Assembly: GCA_013368315.1 (NCBI GenBank)
Contig: JAACJM010000289.1
Coordinates: forward strand, 44,375 to 108,374
Direction: 5' to 3'
DNA: 64,000 nt
From: Tetrapyrgos nigripes
Lineage: Eukaryota; Basidiomycota; Agaricomycetes; Agaricales; Campanellaceae
Shown: positions 45,250 through 56,350 of the stretch, one piece after another
How positions within the stretch are numbered: the stretch's first letter is position 1
Layout of the letters: every line of letters starts with the position of its first letter
Notes under the pieces: model-generated
The model's input: only the letters and a program-made list of their open reading frames with translations
Databases searched by the model: none
Told to the model about the DNA's origin: nothing
Position numbers and translations under genes: made by a program

Positions 45250-46491
45250 TCGGACCTTCGGACTTGTCGTCATGTTAGAATTTTGGTGGTCGAAAAATAT
45301 TCCAAATTCTTGTGATCGGTAACGACATCGATAGGGGATCCAGCCAGATTCGGAAAGCTTCAAAAATGGCAAGCAATTCCTTATCGTGAATGTCGTAATT
45401 GAGTTCAGTGGATTGTAAGGTGCGTGAATGGAATGCGATGGGATGAATCTCTCTGGAATTGCACTGGAGAGAGAGGATTGCGGCGATAGTGTAATTGGAA
45501 GCGTCAGTTTCGATGATGATCTTCTGGTTCAGAACCCAATGACCAAGGATCGGAGCAGAAGTAAAAGTGTGCTTAAGGTAATCGAAAGATTCCTGGCATG
45601 CCTGCGTCCATTTCCACTGGATAGCTTTTTGGGTGAGACGGGTTAGGGGTACGACAATATCTGAATAATTAAAGATGAAGCGTCTGTAAAAATTACAGAA
45701 GTCTAGGAAGGATTGTAGAGTCCGTGCTCTCAGAGCCAATGGAATACTTCGCAAACATGTTTCTGATGATCCTCCTCATTGTAAGAATAGATCAGGACGT
45801 CGTTGAGATAGATGATGACAGTGATGTCAAGGAGATCCTTGAGGATGTCGTTGATAAATCACTGAAAAGCGGCGGGAGCATTACTGAGACCAAAAGGCAT
45901 CACTTTCCATTCAAAGGATCTGTAGCGGGTCCAGAAAGCTGTTTTCCATTCATCCCCTTTGGCAATGCGGACCAAGTGGTAAGCGTGACAGAGATCCAAC
46001 TTGGTATAGATTTTCGTGCGCTGGGAAGTGTCTAAAAGCTCGGAAATAAGCAGAAGTAGATACCTATCCTTCTTCGTAATGGCATTGAGGCCACAGAAGT
46101 CAACGCAAAGCCGAAGCTCTCCACTTTTCTTCTTCACAAAGAGGACTGGAGCCACGAAGGGCGAGGATGAAGGTTTGATAAAACCTATAGTCAGATGTTT
46201 GTCGATAAATTTCCGTAATTCTCCTAATTCCCTGTCAGATACCAGATAAATCCGGGCAATCGGCGGAGCCAGTTTATCTGAAAGTCCTTTGTCAAACACA
46301 TCGAAATAGTCAGCTAAGTATTCGGGAGCCTTTGGAGAAGGTGGGGTTTCCGAATTTGAGGCTTTCGCATGAACCTCAGCATCCGGGGTTAACCAGAGCG
46401 CCATTGGTTCAAGCTGATCCTGTTTACAACAGTGAAGGAAAGCTGCTGCTCTGATGATACTAATGTGGGTGTCGTCAACGGAAGACGCCAT
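45250..46491 (-). pseudogene. Chromovirus reverse transcriptase and RNase H, catalytic Asp lost
   Basis: RT segments are LTIGFIKPSSSPFVAPVLFV, GELRLCVDFCGLNAITKKDR and FEWKVMPFGLSNAPAAFQ, then an in-frame TGA at 45859-45861 where Arg is expected. The catalytic box reads YLNDVLIYS instead of YLDD: the codon at 45802-45804 is AAC (Asn) in place of Asp, which should abolish polymerase activity. RNase H follows (QSFLDFCNFYRRFIFNYSDI, IIETDASNYTIAAIL, ELNYDIHDKELLAIFEAFRI) and breaks up before 45250. The CGA to TGA and GAC to AAC changes are C-to-T type on one strand or the other. Confidence 0.82.
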
Positions 46492-46540
46492 TTGTGAGAC
46501 AGAGGGATAGGAATAGATAGGTTTGTACAGCCATGATGAT

Positions 46541-46930
46541 TTAGAATGAATGGGTGGCGTTGCAGCTGGAAGTGGTGTGAAAACTCTGAGGGCAACACAC
46601 AGGGTTCAGAGCTCGGGGTGACAGCAACTGGTTTGGGTTACAGAAATTGATGTTTCCTTTTACCCAGTCAACCAACGGGTTGTAGCAGGAAAGGAAACTA
46701 TATCCGAGGACTCCCTTACAAGTTGAGTCGAGATTAGTGACATAAAAGCCAAGAGGAATTCGTTCCCCCTTCGGAAAGTAAATGGAAAAATGGCATACTT
46801 TATTCAGGATGCAGGATATGGAACCATCAAGTAAGCGTAGACAAATGGGAGGAATGGAAAGGGTAGGTAGGGAATGTTCGGAAACGTACGTAGAGTTGAT
46901 AAAACAATCTGAAGAACCAGAATCCAAAAG
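46541..46930 (-). pseudogene. Chromovirus aspartic protease region
   Basis: Reads MDSGSSDCFINSTYVSEHSL with the active-site Asp in DSG, then ICLRLLDGS, PLGFYVTNLDSTCKGVLGYS and NPLVDWVKGNINF. This is the usual retropepsin layout between the zinc knuckle and RT. It is degenerate at its downstream end (frame change near 46600). Confidence 0.7.
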
Positions 46931-47099
46931 CGATGGAAAAGAAATGGAAAGTTCGGGTTTAGTATATGAGGGAATAGAAAGTGGAAGAACTAAGGATTTA
47001 ATGGAAAGAGCGGCGGCATTGAGAGTAACCTCCTGATTGGCATGATCCTGGTCAACACAACTCCAACCTCGTGCCGAGGCATCAGAGTCGCTGACTATT

Positions 47100-48070
47100 T
47101 TGGAGACTGTGTGGAAGCAGTGCCAGTCACGGAAGTACTACTGGAGGTGTTTTCCATGTTTGCAGTTCGGCCACAAGCTTCATTCGCCGCCTTCCATTTG
47201 TTACAGTCATCTGTCGAATGCTTCCCACCACAGAACATACAGTCATCTGTCGAATGCTTCCCGCCACAGAACATACAGTCATCTGTCGAATGCTTCCCGC
47301 CACAGAACATACAGAGATTGTTCTTCTTGCGGCAGTCCCTTTCATCCTGGGATAATTTTCTATCCCAGGGTTTCTTCTGGCTGGAAGGGAACGAAGACGA
47401 CGAGGATGAATTAGAGTTGGGATTATAGTTAGAATTGGAGGAATTGGAGGAATATCCGGATTTCCCATCTTTACTGGAGTTTGAGGACTTTCCAGAGCCA
47501 GAACTGGAACTATTACCTCCCTAGCCTTTCCCCCTGGAATTCCCTTTTTCCCTGCTCACTTCTTCCCGTTTCTTCTCAGTTTGGCGACACCAGTAATGGG
47601 AATCAATTCGGAGAACCTGGGATTTGAGACAGGGAAGGTTCTGTTCCTCGTAGACTAGGGCAAGGGCGTCCTTGATTCGCAGAGCCAAACCCTTTCAGAA
47701 AAAGTGTCAAGCGACCTGCAAAGCAAGTTGTTGAAACTTGACGCAGTACTTCGTGGCCCAATCAGAATCCTTCATGAATAGGGCCTCCAATCGGTCCTCA
47801 GCATCCCTGACCTCATCGAAAACCCCTTGACGAAAATACCAAAGTCAAGGGTCCACGGAGCAGGTTCCTCGGGATCCGGGTTGAGGATTTCCGGATCAAA
47901 GAATTCGAGTGTGGTGCCAGAGAGATAGGAAAGAGTGAAACTGATTTTTGCGGCATCAGTCGCATATGCCTTGGGACAGTTCTGGAGATTAATCTGGATC
48001 TGGATCAGGAACAGATGGAGCTTCTTCAGATCTGACCCATCGAAAATGTCGGGTTTCTTCACTTCCGTCT
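47100..48070 (-). pseudogene. Chromovirus gag with triplicated zinc knuckle
   Basis: Capsid part: KKPDIFDGSDLKKLHLFLIQ, KISFTLSYLSGTTLEFFDPE. A Ser/Asn-rich linker follows (about 47400-47520). The nucleocapsid knuckle CMFCGGKHSTDDC (C-x2-C-x3-H-x4-C) is then present three times through an exact 36-bp repeat (about 47204-47311), with each unit's last Cys serving as the next unit's first. The frame changes near 47830 and in-frame stops make it non-functional. Gag would package RNA into virus-like particles in the cytoplasm. Confidence 0.75.
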
Positions 48071-48658
48071 TTTCACTGTGACCAGGTGTAACCTTTCCAA
48101 TAATTTCGTTGAAACTTTGGAGGGTGGTAATGAACTGCCTCCTTTCGTTGGAATTGTCGTTGGAATTGTCGGAACCATCTTCTCCTCCCGGAGGCCCATT
48201 ATCCGGTCAGATCCGCCTCCTCCACCACCCTGATGTTGTCCATTGTCGTCCCCGTCATTTCCAGTGGAGGACCACGGCCATCATCGGGGGTCCTGCTCGA
48301 GAGGATCCTTGAGTTTGCTGTTGGACATATGAATGGCTTTGGGTTTGTGTAAGGGTTGCAGAGTCTCCTGGCTCCGGGCTGTCCCAGCTATCGAGGAATT
48401 CCTTAAACGGACTCATGCAGGATTTGGTTGGGCTCAGGTGTGCGAAAATGCTGCCGGAGCGTCTGTGTTGGCGAATTTGAACGTTACCGAAGAGGTTGGA
48501 ATAATAAGCGTTTTTGAATGGAGTCACCGGAACTGTAAGGTTCAGTGTTGGGGAAGGAGTTCATGGTTGAGAACGTTGGGACATTGTAGACAACAAGAGA
48601 GAAGTCTAAAATACTGTTAAGTCCAGGCGGATCCTAGCGTTAGGAAACACGTCAGACC

Positions 48659-49205
48659 TGAGCGGAAGTCTTATTGGGACGAATCCGGGCGGAACTGGTA
48701 GTCTCTGAGATCGAAGTATAAGGAAGACACGGAATGGAATCTGTTAGGATGGTACTATGTTGTCTGAAGTCGGATGAAGTTAGGAGACCAGCTAATTCGA
48801 TTTTAGACTTAAGCTATCTACTACAAAGTTGCTAGCTTAAGTACTACTTTGGAAACTATCGGAATGAAGAGGAGTAAGATAGGAATGGTTCGGAAATAAA
48901 GGAAAAGCACATGGTGCTATTGGAGATGGATGGAGTACTGCGGAATGAAGTGGAAACAAAGTGGAAACAAAGTGGAATGGATTGGAGATGAAGTGAAGTA
49001 AGCTTTGGAGATTAGATACGAGCTATCCGGTAGTTATCCGAAATGAATCACAAGTTCCCAGATGGGATCCGTTTGTGGAGAAATTGGAAATGAATGATCG
49101 GAAAGTGTTCGGGATGAAAGGGAATGAAGTTTGAAATAAAAGGAAAAGAAGTTCGGAAAAGGATTGGATACGATCAGAAAGATATATGGAAGCATAGATA
49201 TTACA
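48659..49205 (-). repeat. 5' LTR of chromovirus
   Basis: Homologous to 41502-42070, with the same termini (tgagcggaag...gatattaca). It differs by substitutions, by two rather than three gtggaaacaaa units, and by a shorter tail region near 49080. Confidence 0.88.
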
Positions 49206-49325
49206 TCTGGCCAGATGATCCACTAGCACGTACTGCAGCCTTTGGCTGCCTTTCTTTTTTTCTTTTCTCTTGTAACCGTGATCTAACAATGAATAATCAC
49301 TTTTTTATCAAGGACAGATCACCAG

Positions 49326-50769
49326 TGTTAGAAGGCTGAAATCTATTCTGGGTAAAAGTACAGTATATATACCAAATGTAAATCAAATAGAGAGAGGTAA
49401 ACCAGAAAAAGATAGAGGTAAAGTGGATGTCGATGGGTATCTGGATGTCCGAGGATGCATGTGTACATTGTTCTCAACACTCTCCCACGGACGAGGACGA
49501 CAGAGGCAGAAGTGAAAGGAAAAAAAAACTCCCCCATATAAAACAGCATGGCATGACCATCACAAAGCATAAGTCACCATTGCAGTATTCGCAGCAGTAC
49601 CAGTATCCTCCTTCCCACAATTCTTGAAGTACCAATCAGGGAACTGACCCTCCTTCCCTCCACCCTCATGAAAACAGTTGTCAATAGTGTGTCCCGCTCG
49701 TCCACATTTCGGATTGGTGCAGATCGGTCTTGCCCCCGTTGTCGTAGCCAGAGCCTGAGCCTGATCACCAGGGATGATAGCTCCCCCATTCAACTGAGTC
49801 TGCTCCTCTTTGAAATCCTTCACAGCCTGAACCAACTGAAGTTCCACATCATCCACCTTCAACGACTCCTTCAAGGACTCAAGCGATGCAATAATCAGAC
49901 GGAATTTGGAAAACCCAGCACATGCACTGAGCATCGTTGCAATAATCTGGTTGTCGGAAGGTCGGTCGTCATGAACACGTTCCAATTCATCAGCAATCAC
50001 ACAGATCTTCCCAGTCACAGTCGACATCTGAACATCCCATCCAGTAAACCTGACAGCAGCAAAACGCCGCCAAGCTCGTACACCCCCACCAACCCCTGAG
50101 TCACCAAAAACAGCATGAAGATGACACCATAGGCCCGCTGGATCCTCCTGGTACTCGTTTGCATGACCAAGCACAGAATCGTCAAGTCGAGTGAAGATAA
50201 AGTCGGTAGCAGCATTACGACGGCCATTCTAAGCCTTCCACAGCTTGCCATTCCTCCCAGTTGTCAGCTCCACATCCACTCTAGCCAATAAGTCCAAGAA
50301 ACCCTTCCCGCGTGCAGCAACAGTAGTGCGCAAAACCCAGACTGCGAAGTTATCCTCCCCCAAAAGCTTGTAGTATTTTTGATCGTCTTTAGACATAGCC
50401 CCAGGTCACAATTAGTCAGTCAGTCAATCAAACAGTTGGTCGGACAGTTGGTCAGTGGCCAGTCAGTTGGTCAATGGTCAGTCAATGGTATATAGTAATG
50501 AGGCTGGAAGTAGCGGAAATAGGGTAAATGAGGTAATATCGGAGTTAAGGAGGAGCAAAGTACAGGCGCAATAGACGAGAAGTGATTTAGAGCGCAAGCA
50601 AAAGGCTGTTGTTGGGTAGAAAAGTCTGAAATCTATTCTGGGTAAAAGTACAGTATATATACTAAATGTAAATCAAATAGAGAGAGGTAAAGCAGAAAAA
50701 GATAGAGGTAAAGCGGATGTCGACGGGTATCTGGATGTTCGAGGACGCACGTGTACATTGTTCTCAACA
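49326..50769 (-). mobile_element. Gag-only copia-type LTR element (TR-GAG-like)
   Basis: A 1.44-kb element flanked by the 5-bp duplication accag (49321-49325 and 50770-50774). LTRs at 49326-49479 (154 bp) and about 50610-50769 (160 bp) share start tgtt and end attgttctcaaca and are nearly identical. A purine tract (complement of ctctcccacgg) lies at 49480-49490. The interior encodes only a Gag protein. There is no protease, integrase or RT and no room for one, so it depends on an autonomous relative. Confidence 0.88.
49560..50396 (-). CDS. Copia-type Gag (UBN2-like) with zinc knuckle
   Basis: Starts at ATG 50396 (MSKDDQKYYKLLGEDNFAVW) and runs 278 codons to 49560. Features are the N-terminal LxGxNF-W motif of Ty1/copia Gag, the FTRLDDSVLGH and DPAGLWCHLHAVF region, a central helical part (DELERVHDDRPSDNQIIATM, ELQLVQAVKDFKEEQTQ), and a CCHC-type finger (CTNPKCGRAGHTIDNCF) followed by GQFPDWYFKN. 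There is one in-frame TAG at 50229-50231 (LWKA-stop-NGRR); otherwise it is open. It would form particles that package its own RNA, with enzymes supplied in trans. Confidence 0.78.
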
Positions 50770-50774
50770 ACCAG

Positions 50775-51843
50775 CAGTCCTGTCTTTTGCAGGATTGGTT
50801 TGCATTTCAAGGAGAGGGATACTGCCAGCTTGTATCCTCTTGTCTTAATCCTTCCATGCGACCCTTGGAGGATCAGTGTGTTGGAATGGATGCTACCTTT
50901 ATTTTACAGGTTGGGTTTAGGTGTGTTTTTCTCTTATGATATCATTTTCTTCAGCCCAACTAATTCTTCATTCAAAAGCAGTGGCGATTTTGATACATCA
51001 AGTATTTCCAGTCAAACAATATTATGTCTGCTGCCTTCTACCACCCAGCACATTAGGTGGATTGCTCAATGTTGGATTTCGCACCAAGAACTGGTACGTG
51101 TCCCCATCCAGAATATTGTTATCAAGCATCTAACTGACCAACTTCGCAGTCATTGGGGAGCTATCATCACCCACCCTCCTCCTTTGCCACTATCTGTGCC
51201 AAGTCAGCTACCCCCATCATCATAGATAGCTAACTAGGTTACTCTCAGGTGATGTCTTGCCTGGGATCTTTAGACGTGTACATGTGCTAGTATTTACTAT
51301 ACCTTGCTTTGAGACACAGCTGGGACGTTCTTCATATCCCTTCATTTTTTACATTTGTATCTACTTAGTTACATATGAGAATGATATGGTGACATGGAGT
51401 CACTTAGCCATACCTTCTTGCCCTTGACGCTTTGGCTCTTTGAGGTAAGTTGAAGGGGCTTAGCTTTTTGTATTACAGTCCATGACTCTGTGTCACCAGG
51501 ACACGTTTTTATGCTTCTTTCTGATCAACCACCTTCCTTTCCTCTGTCTCGAGCTCATTGCCAACTCTCTTTTCCTGCTGCTCCTCTCCCTGTACAATTA
51601 CATGATATGTAATACAGCAGTATGTCTTCTTTCTCTATCATAAGACCTTCACAAATTCCTCAGGCCTGAGTCAGAATTATGCACACAACTGGCAAATTCA
51701 TTTCGCTGAACCTTGAACATTGCACAGCAAAGAATGTGAAAGAAACAAAGCATAGGTTCATCATACTACATCCTTAAAAGGTTAATACTCTTCATTCCGA
51801 GCAGATACACACCAACACTGACTCCATTCTTGTTCCTTCTCAC
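50775..51843. other. Non-coding or unrecognised
   Basis: A plus-strand frame over 50758-51225 reads through the copia target site but has no recognisable domain. AT-rich with intron-like tracts. I support no gene here. Confidence 0.3.
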
Positions 51844-52118
51844 TGGGTGCAAACACTTGTAATTCCTTGGATATACAGAGAAATTACACAAGACTTACAC
51901 TAGTACACTCAATATGTAAGTCCACTTGACTTACTGAAGTATTACCAAGGACCACTGTGAAACTTCATACCTTACAATAGTCATATATAACTGTTCTATT
52001 TTTCTTGGTCTCTGGTAATACTTCAGTAAGTCAAGTGGACTTACATATTGAGTGTACCAGTGTAAGTCTTATGTAATTCCTCTGTATATCCAAGGAATTA
52101 CAAGTGTTTGCATCCAGT
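51844..52118. mobile_element. Fold-back MITE, 107-bp arms
   Basis: A near-perfect palindrome of 275 bp. The left arm (51844-51952) begins ctgggtgcaaacacttgtaa. The right arm (52011-52118) is its complement with about six differences. A loop of about 58 bp separates them. No clear target duplication. Too short to code, and probably a non-autonomous DNA element of undetermined superfamily. Confidence 0.8.
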
Positions 52119-52699
52119 GTCTGCTTCCAGAGTTCGAAGATATCCTGGTTAAAGTAGGGTTGTTGAGATTTGCTGGAGGATAAAGGCTTGAAGGTTCAAG
52201 CACTGAGGTTGCAACAATTTCCAGACCCAAATGCCGCTGAAGAAGAAGAAAGACAATTCCAGTACTACCACTAAAGGTGCATATGTTGTACACTCAAGCC
52301 TTATTCGAGTCATGCTTATAGTACCTATTTCTCAACAGCCAACCCTGCTCCTCCTCAGCCTCGCCCTCGCCCTCGTCCTCGGAACATCACCCAACACAAA
52401 TGGTCACCTTTGCGCCAATTGTGACCTTTGCTCCCAACAGTAAGTGGCTTGCTTATAGCTTTGATATAATTGCTAATGCTCACCCTTCCATAACGAATAC
52501 AGATGACATTCCTGAACGACCTGACTCATGCTCCAAGACATTCCCAAGATGCCTGAAACACTGACTTGTCGCCAACATGGAGAACAGCCACAGAATGCCC
52601 TTGAAAAAGGTAGACATTATTACTAATTATTTTAGTCTATGTTCTAATTGTTTTGCAGCTCTCGCAATGTCAGATGGTGCATGTAAATCTTTTCAACTG

Positions 52700-53170
52700 T
52701 TTATTTTTTTCAGATAACTCTGACGATGAAAATGATCTACATCTTCCAAACCAACAATCTACACACACACGTAAGGGGCCGACACAGCTTGATCCACTAC
52801 TAGAGCCTCCCCAACTATGCTGTCAACCAGACCCAAACCCAGATACGCTGCCTGGCTCAGCCCAAACACCCACTCGTCGTTGTTCTCATCCTACAAGTGT
52901 TTCTCCAGTCAACGAGAAGTTTATTCAACAAGCCCTGGATTCACTTTCGCCCTCGCCCACTCCATCAACCATTCAGCTTCATCCTTTGCTGGTCCTCACA
53001 GTACACCACACCACTCAGCAAAGAAGACCAAGAAGAAGAAACCAAAGGCAAACAACATATGGCCATTCTTCAAGCTGGACGAACACACTCAGAAACATAC
53101 ATGCACTATCTATTCCAAATACTTTGATCCTCATTTCTCACAGTCATACAGCTTCCATCACAGGCGATGA
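52700..53170 (+). pseudogene. Possible BED-finger fragment
   Basis: One frame ends in KKTKKKKPKANNIWPFFKLD followed by KHTCTIYSKYF. This resembles the start of a BED zinc finger (basic stretch, WxFF, then C-x2-C) with the second Cys replaced by Tyr. BED fingers open many hAT transposases. Nothing else of a transposase follows before the LTR at 53177, so it would be a truncated remnant. The assignment is weak. Confidence 0.25.
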
Positions 53171-53176
53171 CCCTCC

Positions 53177-53975
53177 TGTTAGGACGCATACACAAATTGT
53201 ATTATTTAAGTATGTAATACAAGGTATTTATGATGTGCTTATGTCCTGCAACTAAGAACCGCTAGGCAGCTCAATGACACACGCAGATAGGGGTTGATAT
53301 TTGTTCAATGGTCGTGATATCTGAAGGACTCACTTGAACTTAAGGGTAGTTGATTGGAACACTCAATTTAGAGTGATGGGATTGGTTGGTTGATGGTGAT
53401 GCAGTCAAAGGTTTGACGGCAGGTGAGAATGTAGACTTACGGTAGGTTTATTGCAGTTTGTCAGGTTAAACGGCAGCTGTAGATAGTTAAGTAAAGGTAA
53501 ACAAGTTATATTTCAATGTATGTAGTTACAAAATAGCAGACTGGGGGCTTCACAAGTCTCCAGCCACTTTATATACTAAAAAACTAAATGGGGGGTATGA
53601 CTATTACTGACTCCTATTCTCTCGCAACCTTTTCCCGACTCTGACTTGTCTCCCGATGACTCATTATCCTGAGTCATCTCCTCTCCTCCAGCTTCCGTGA
53701 CTCTTCAGGTCCTTCTTGACTCTTAATGACTTACTGATCCCTTCCTTTCCTTTTGGGGGTAGAACTCTCTCTCTCCATTCATTTCTTCAGAACCATCTCA
53801 ACAATCTTTGTCTTCTTCCAGTCGTCTCTGTATATCTATATCCGGTAATCCATTCCCTTGCTCTGTTGTTGTTTGTCGGTTTGGATATGCGTTCCCATTT
53901 TCTGTGGCGTCCGTCAGGTTTACTTATTTGGTCCATTGAAATCGCATAAGCCCAGTTTTTGGACGCGTCATAACA
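53177..53975 (-). repeat. LTR of a gypsy-type element, single copy in window
   Basis: 799 bp with inverted termini (tgttaggacgc at the left, gcgtcataaca at the right) and a polypurine-like tract (complement of gtactccctcccttc) at 53976-53990. On the minus strand a tatataaag box lies at about 53568-53576. No second LTR or pol of this element was found to its right before the window end, so it is truncated or heavily interrupted. Confidence 0.55.
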
Positions 53976-54254
53976 GTACTCCCTCCCTTCATGCCTGAGC
54001 CCTCGAAGGCATTGTACGGGTGCCTTCGGAGTCCAGACAAGATGCTTCTCTGCTTCTGGGTTTTAATTTTCAGGATAAGTAGTCCCTTAGCACTATGTCA
54101 TGTATTTTTATACCAATGTTCACACCTGAATTTGGTAATTCCATTCAGTGTTCCTCTAAAACCATCAAAGTGGACTCCAAAAACCCTTCTGCGTTGTCCT
54201 GATTTTTTGACCTTGGGGTTCCCAGAATTTATGGTCCAGGGGTCTTGATTCAAG

Positions 54255-54263
54255 TATAAAAGG
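54255..54263 (+). promoter_or_regulatory. TATA box of antisense gene
   Basis: tataaaagg, 67 bp before ATG 54322 and about 280 bp inside the LTR. It is the same arrangement as at 42290 in the chromovirus. Confidence 0.6.
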
Positions 54264-54855
54264 GCAGAGGTTCTTCCCACTTTTCTTCACCAATTCCCTT
54301 CCTCTTTATCTGTCTCATGCAATGGATTCTCCTCCTTTTCTCTATCCCTCTACTCCTTGTCCTACTCTGGTCTCGTTGCCACCTCTCGGTAGCCCTATCC
54401 CAGGTCTCAACGCACGTTACTCTGGTCCTGAACACACAGGGTAAGTATTCCATTCGTAGTTCTTGAATTGTGGCTGAATCAAGTTCCTCGTTTGTTTCCT
54501 CAGTGTTTCTCCTTCGATGGACAGTATTGTCTGTCTCAGTAACCAAATCAAGGACCTTGAGACCAAAATTAAGATCAAGGAGGCCATCATCCTCGGATTA
54601 ACTGCTGAGGTGGACCAATCTACGCAGGAACGTCTTCAGTGAGTACTTATTGATTTCCCTAGTTTGACTCTTTGTGTTTGCTTATCTTGGTTACGAAAAG
54701 GGCTATTGCAAAGGTCAATAGTGATGCTGAGGGTTGGTGCATATCGCAATCGAGAGTGAGTTGGATTGTTTCGGAGTCGATTAAGCCGTTAGCGTCCGTC
54801 AGTTGTGGTCAGCTCTGATTTTCCGGCTCTGTGCTAAATATAGTTGCCACATATA

Positions 54856-55736
54856 TAGTACATCTATGCAAATTTAAGGGTCAGAGCTCGTTGTCAGTCA
54901 CTCTAGTGATGACTTCACCAGGGAAATGTGGGCCAACACTGTGCGCATGGCATGATAACGAGGCCCGGCATACCAGCACAGTATGGGATTTGCCAACTGA
55001 ATCTATCGAGCATAACTACACGCAGAAATGTCCTTTAAAAGGGCCTTGTAATGTTCTCCAGAAGAAAGAGAAGAAAGGTTGAATAATAGTTGGTGCAAGT
55101 GAATCTCTATTACTTTGCGGAATATCCAATATACCCTCTCCTTTCAGACAATAAAGGATAAACCAGTATTTCCTTTGAACGATACCTCTACCATTAATTT
55201 AGGTTCAGATTCACCTGCACAAAAATTAAAACTTCGGTGCTATCATAGGAAGTTGGGGACTTGTCATTTTTACCTTCGGGCATATGGTGGCTACAGATAA
55301 AACTTTGGAATAAGCGAAGTTAAGAAGAGCTCCAGGCCAGGTTCACGAACCTTTGTTGTACAAAGCTAGGGCTGCACCCCGTGCATGTATATATAGCTCT
55401 GCCAGGTACAGTTGTACAGGTATCGTCCCCCTACCGTCGGTGATTGCAAGTGCGTCTCGTATGGTACAAGTCACAGTGTAACCGCTACTCTCTGGCAAGA
55501 ACGGGACGCCCTTCTAAAATAAATACAGCACATTGACATGGAGATGTGAAGTTAAGCTGGTCCAGACTGAAACCTGAGAGATTTAAAAGCTGATCTAGAT
55601 CTCTATGTAGAATATCGATGTGAGGGTATGCATGTACCGGGGTCAATTGAGCGAGTCATGCTGTCTGTGTTTTATGAAGTCCCCACTAGAGTGACTGACA
55701 ACGGACTCTGACCCTTAAACTTACGTAGATGTACTA
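54856..55736. mobile_element. Nested inverted-repeat element
   Basis: About 52-bp inverted termini (tagtacatct...cactctagtg at 54856-54908; complement at 55684-55736) with about four differences. TA dinucleotides flank both ends. No ORF of note. It sits directly inside the left arm of the larger element, so it either inserted there or forms part of its structure. Confidence 0.6.
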
Positions 55737-55782
55737 TACTAGCAATTTACCCATGCTATGCACGGAAAGTGAGCCCTATTTT

Positions 55783-56350
55783 CAGACAATTGTAGGTAAA
55801 GATTGCAATGTACCAAACTACGCAAGAAAGGCCTCTCCCGCCACCGAACTTGGTTGGCGACTCCGAGGCCCCGTGCAAAGCTTCAGGTCTCAAAATGAGG
55901 GATATCTCTCTCTTCTTGCAGCCTTTCCTCTCATTCGGAGAGGGGTGATGCCCGTGCTACCCTCATTCTTGCTTTTTCAGCAGCCTATAGCTCTGCTTCA
56001 GCCTTCCAGACAATTGTAGGTAAATATTTCAATGTACCAAACTATGAAAGAAAGGCCTCTCCCGCTGCCGAACTTTGTCGGCGGCTCCGAGGCCCCGTGC
56101 AAGGCGTCATGTCTCAAAATGAGGGATATCTCTCTCTTCTTGTAGCCTTTCCCCTCGTGCAGAGAGGGGTGATGCATATGATTCCCATATATCCTGCCCA
56201 ATTGTAGCGCGGAGCCCTAATTGAACCCCTCCCAACTCCGAGCATTGTCAGTGACTCCAAGCCACTTTGCAAAGCTTCAGAAATTCTCAGAATGAGGCAG
56301 AAGAGATGAACTCTGTTCCTGCAGCTTCATCTGGACTCCCCCTCATGCCC
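55783..56350. repeat. Tandem repeat, period about 224 bp
   Basis: Copy 1 starts at 55783 and copy 2 at 56007 (cagacaattgtaggtaaa...). They share a long block around ggcctctcccgc and aaaatgagggatatctctct. A third, more diverged partial copy covers about 56220-56350. A tail matching the hAT MITE 2 terminus (gcgcggagcccta) occurs at 56206-56218. Confidence 0.75.

Larger units (their letters stand above)
41502..49205 (-). mobile_element. Ty3/gypsy chromovirus with two LTRs and an antisense gene
   Basis: Two LTRs of about 569 bp (41502-42070) and 547 bp (48659-49205) share start tgag(g/c)ggaag and end gatattaca and are clearly homologous along their length. Read on the minus strand the order is 5' LTR, gag, protease, RT, RNase H, integrase, chromodomain, opposite-strand gene, polypurine tract (complement of gtatccccctctt, 42071-42083), 3' LTR. 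LTR differences and many internal stops show age. The flanking 5-mers (gccac before, tctgg after) do not match, so the copy may be recombinant. Confidence 0.9.

Noticed and set aside
41497..49210. Target-site duplication for the chromovirus
   Set aside because: Flanking pentamers gccac and tctgg differ, so I do not claim one.
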